A DNA stretch of 35,548 nt from Bradyrhizobium viridifuturi (GTDB lineage Bacteria > Pseudomonadota > Alphaproteobacteria > Rhizobiales > Xanthobacteraceae): positions 1 through 35,548 of the forward strand of contig NZ_LGTB01000063.1 in NCBI RefSeq assembly GCF_001238275.1, read 5' to 3'. A model generated the notes under the pieces. That model ran no database searches. It saw only the letters and a list, made by a program, of their open reading frames with translations, and was not told the DNA's origin. Below are positions 34,992 to 35,548 of this stretch, piece after piece; the first letter of the stretch is position 1; each line of letters starts with the position of its first letter. The translations under genes were made by a program, and so were the position numbers.

Positions 34992-35548
34992 ATGCATATT
35001 GCCGAGGTCCTTGTGTCGAATCCCGTTGTTCTGACGCTGACGACCAGCGATCCCGTCCACGATTATACCCAGCTCTACAACGCGATTTCGGCGATCAGCG
35101 TCGGCGGTGGCCTCGCTGCTGCCAACACCGATTACGTGATCAACTTCTCGCTCTCGTCTGGTGCGCGCACGCTGCAATTGCTGGACGATCTGCCGGCCAT
35201 CAATCTGATGAACGGCTCGACGCTCACCTTCGACGGCAACTCCGACTACAACAATCAGCTCGGCGGTCAGGACTACAGCGACGTCATCGACGCGCGCGGC
35301 TATCAGGGATTTGTCGTCACCTCAGGCACGGTGACTTTCAAGAACCTCACCATCATCAATGCGGTTGCAAGCGGCGGCAATGGCGGGGTCGGTGGTGGCG
35401 GCGGTTCGGCGGCCAGGACTATTACGGCTACCACGGCAATGGCGGCAGCGGTTACAGCGAGGCGGGCTCCGACAGCCAGCATCCCTCGACCGGCGCACAA
35501 AACGCAGGCGGCACGCCGGCGACAATCGAGGGTGCGGCGGGCGGTGGA
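34992..35548 (+). CDS. N-terminal part of a glycine-rich secreted or adhesin-like protein; frame probably broken near 35412; runs off the window
   Basis: The frame opens MHIAEVLVSNPVVLTLTTSD and continues through strand-forming segments (DYVINFSLSSGARTLQLL, STLTFDGNSDYNNQLGG, VVTSGTVTFKNLTIINA) to GGNGGVGGGGGS. These repeats of short beta segments with Asn/Gly turns resemble passenger domains of autotransporters or other beta-helix exoproteins. No Sec signal peptide is visible at this ATG, so export could use another system. After 35412 the same frame turns into Ala/Thr/Arg text, while the neighbouring frame gives GQDYYGYHGNGGSGYSEAG. One added base near GCGGCC joins them. Only the start is seen. 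Confidence 0.65.
   Translation, partial: MHIAEVLVSNPVVLTLTTSDPVHDYTQLYNAISAISVGGGLAAANTDYVINFSLSSGARTLQLLDDLPAINLMNGSTLTFDGNSDYNNQLGGQDYSDVIDARGYQGFVVTSGTVTFKNLTIINAVASGGNGGVGGGGGSAARTITATTAMAAAVTARRAPTASIPRPAHKTQAARRRQSRVRRAV

Noticed and set aside
1..35548. CRISPR array, integrase, transposase or phage gene
   Set aside because: I looked for regularly spaced direct repeats and for recombinase motifs and saw none that I could support.

Overview
The window reads as chromosomal DNA of a Bradyrhizobium-like alphaproteobacterium (order Hyphomicrobiales). Support comes from very high GC with strong third-position G/C, an ActR/RegA-type redox regulator next to a cyoABCD-surf1 cluster, a CarD-family protein with a Lys/Ala-rich tail, and several intergenic hairpin repeat families typical of that genus. 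The genus call is inference; no 16S or marker search was possible.

Layout. 0.4-3.9 kb: a three-domain lysophospholipid transporter/acyltransferase/acyl-ACP synthetase. 3.9-6.7 kb: an FAD monooxygenase (frame broken once) and an HSL-type esterase, a plausible Baeyer-Villiger plus ester-hydrolysis pair. 7.1-8.3 kb (minus): a Leu/Ile/Val-type ABC substrate-binding protein. 8.8-11.2 kb: a gene-poor islet with dispersed repeats, a DNA-methyltransferase-like C-terminal remnant and an orphan QueC-like PP-loop ATPase of clearly lower GC. 11.2-12.8 kb: rpmB and a divergent DUF3108 protein. 13.4-19.0 kb: SUV3-like helicase, S4-domain protein, 7Fe ferredoxin and CarD regulator, all on plus. 19.3-22.1 kb: an MFS exporter and three small proteins. 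22.2-29.1 kb (minus): cyoABCD, surf1, regS, regR, linking a quinol oxidase to its likely redox sensor. 29.3-32.1 kb: an MHS-type transporter, an outer-membrane protein and a class I cytochrome c. 32.2-34.6 kb (minus): a thermonuclease-fold protein and an M48 lipoprotein protease. 35.0 kb to the end: the start of a glycine-rich secreted/adhesin-like protein.

Most striking pattern: eight otherwise well-conserved frames are each broken by exactly one missing base (near 5130, 23085, 23877, 26700, 29474, 30765, 31817 and 35412). Adding one base restores full family motifs every time. Seven of the eight lie in the last 12.5 kb and most sit at short G or C runs. This points to sequencing or assembly error more than to pseudogenes, but the sequence alone cannot decide.

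The best candidate for an under-described system is the PP-loop ATPase plus methyltransferase remnant at 9.8-11.1 kb, which resembles a decayed nucleic-acid modification or defence islet. Other candidates are regulatory: perfect inverted repeats in the cyoA/MHS divergent region and over the putative carD promoter.
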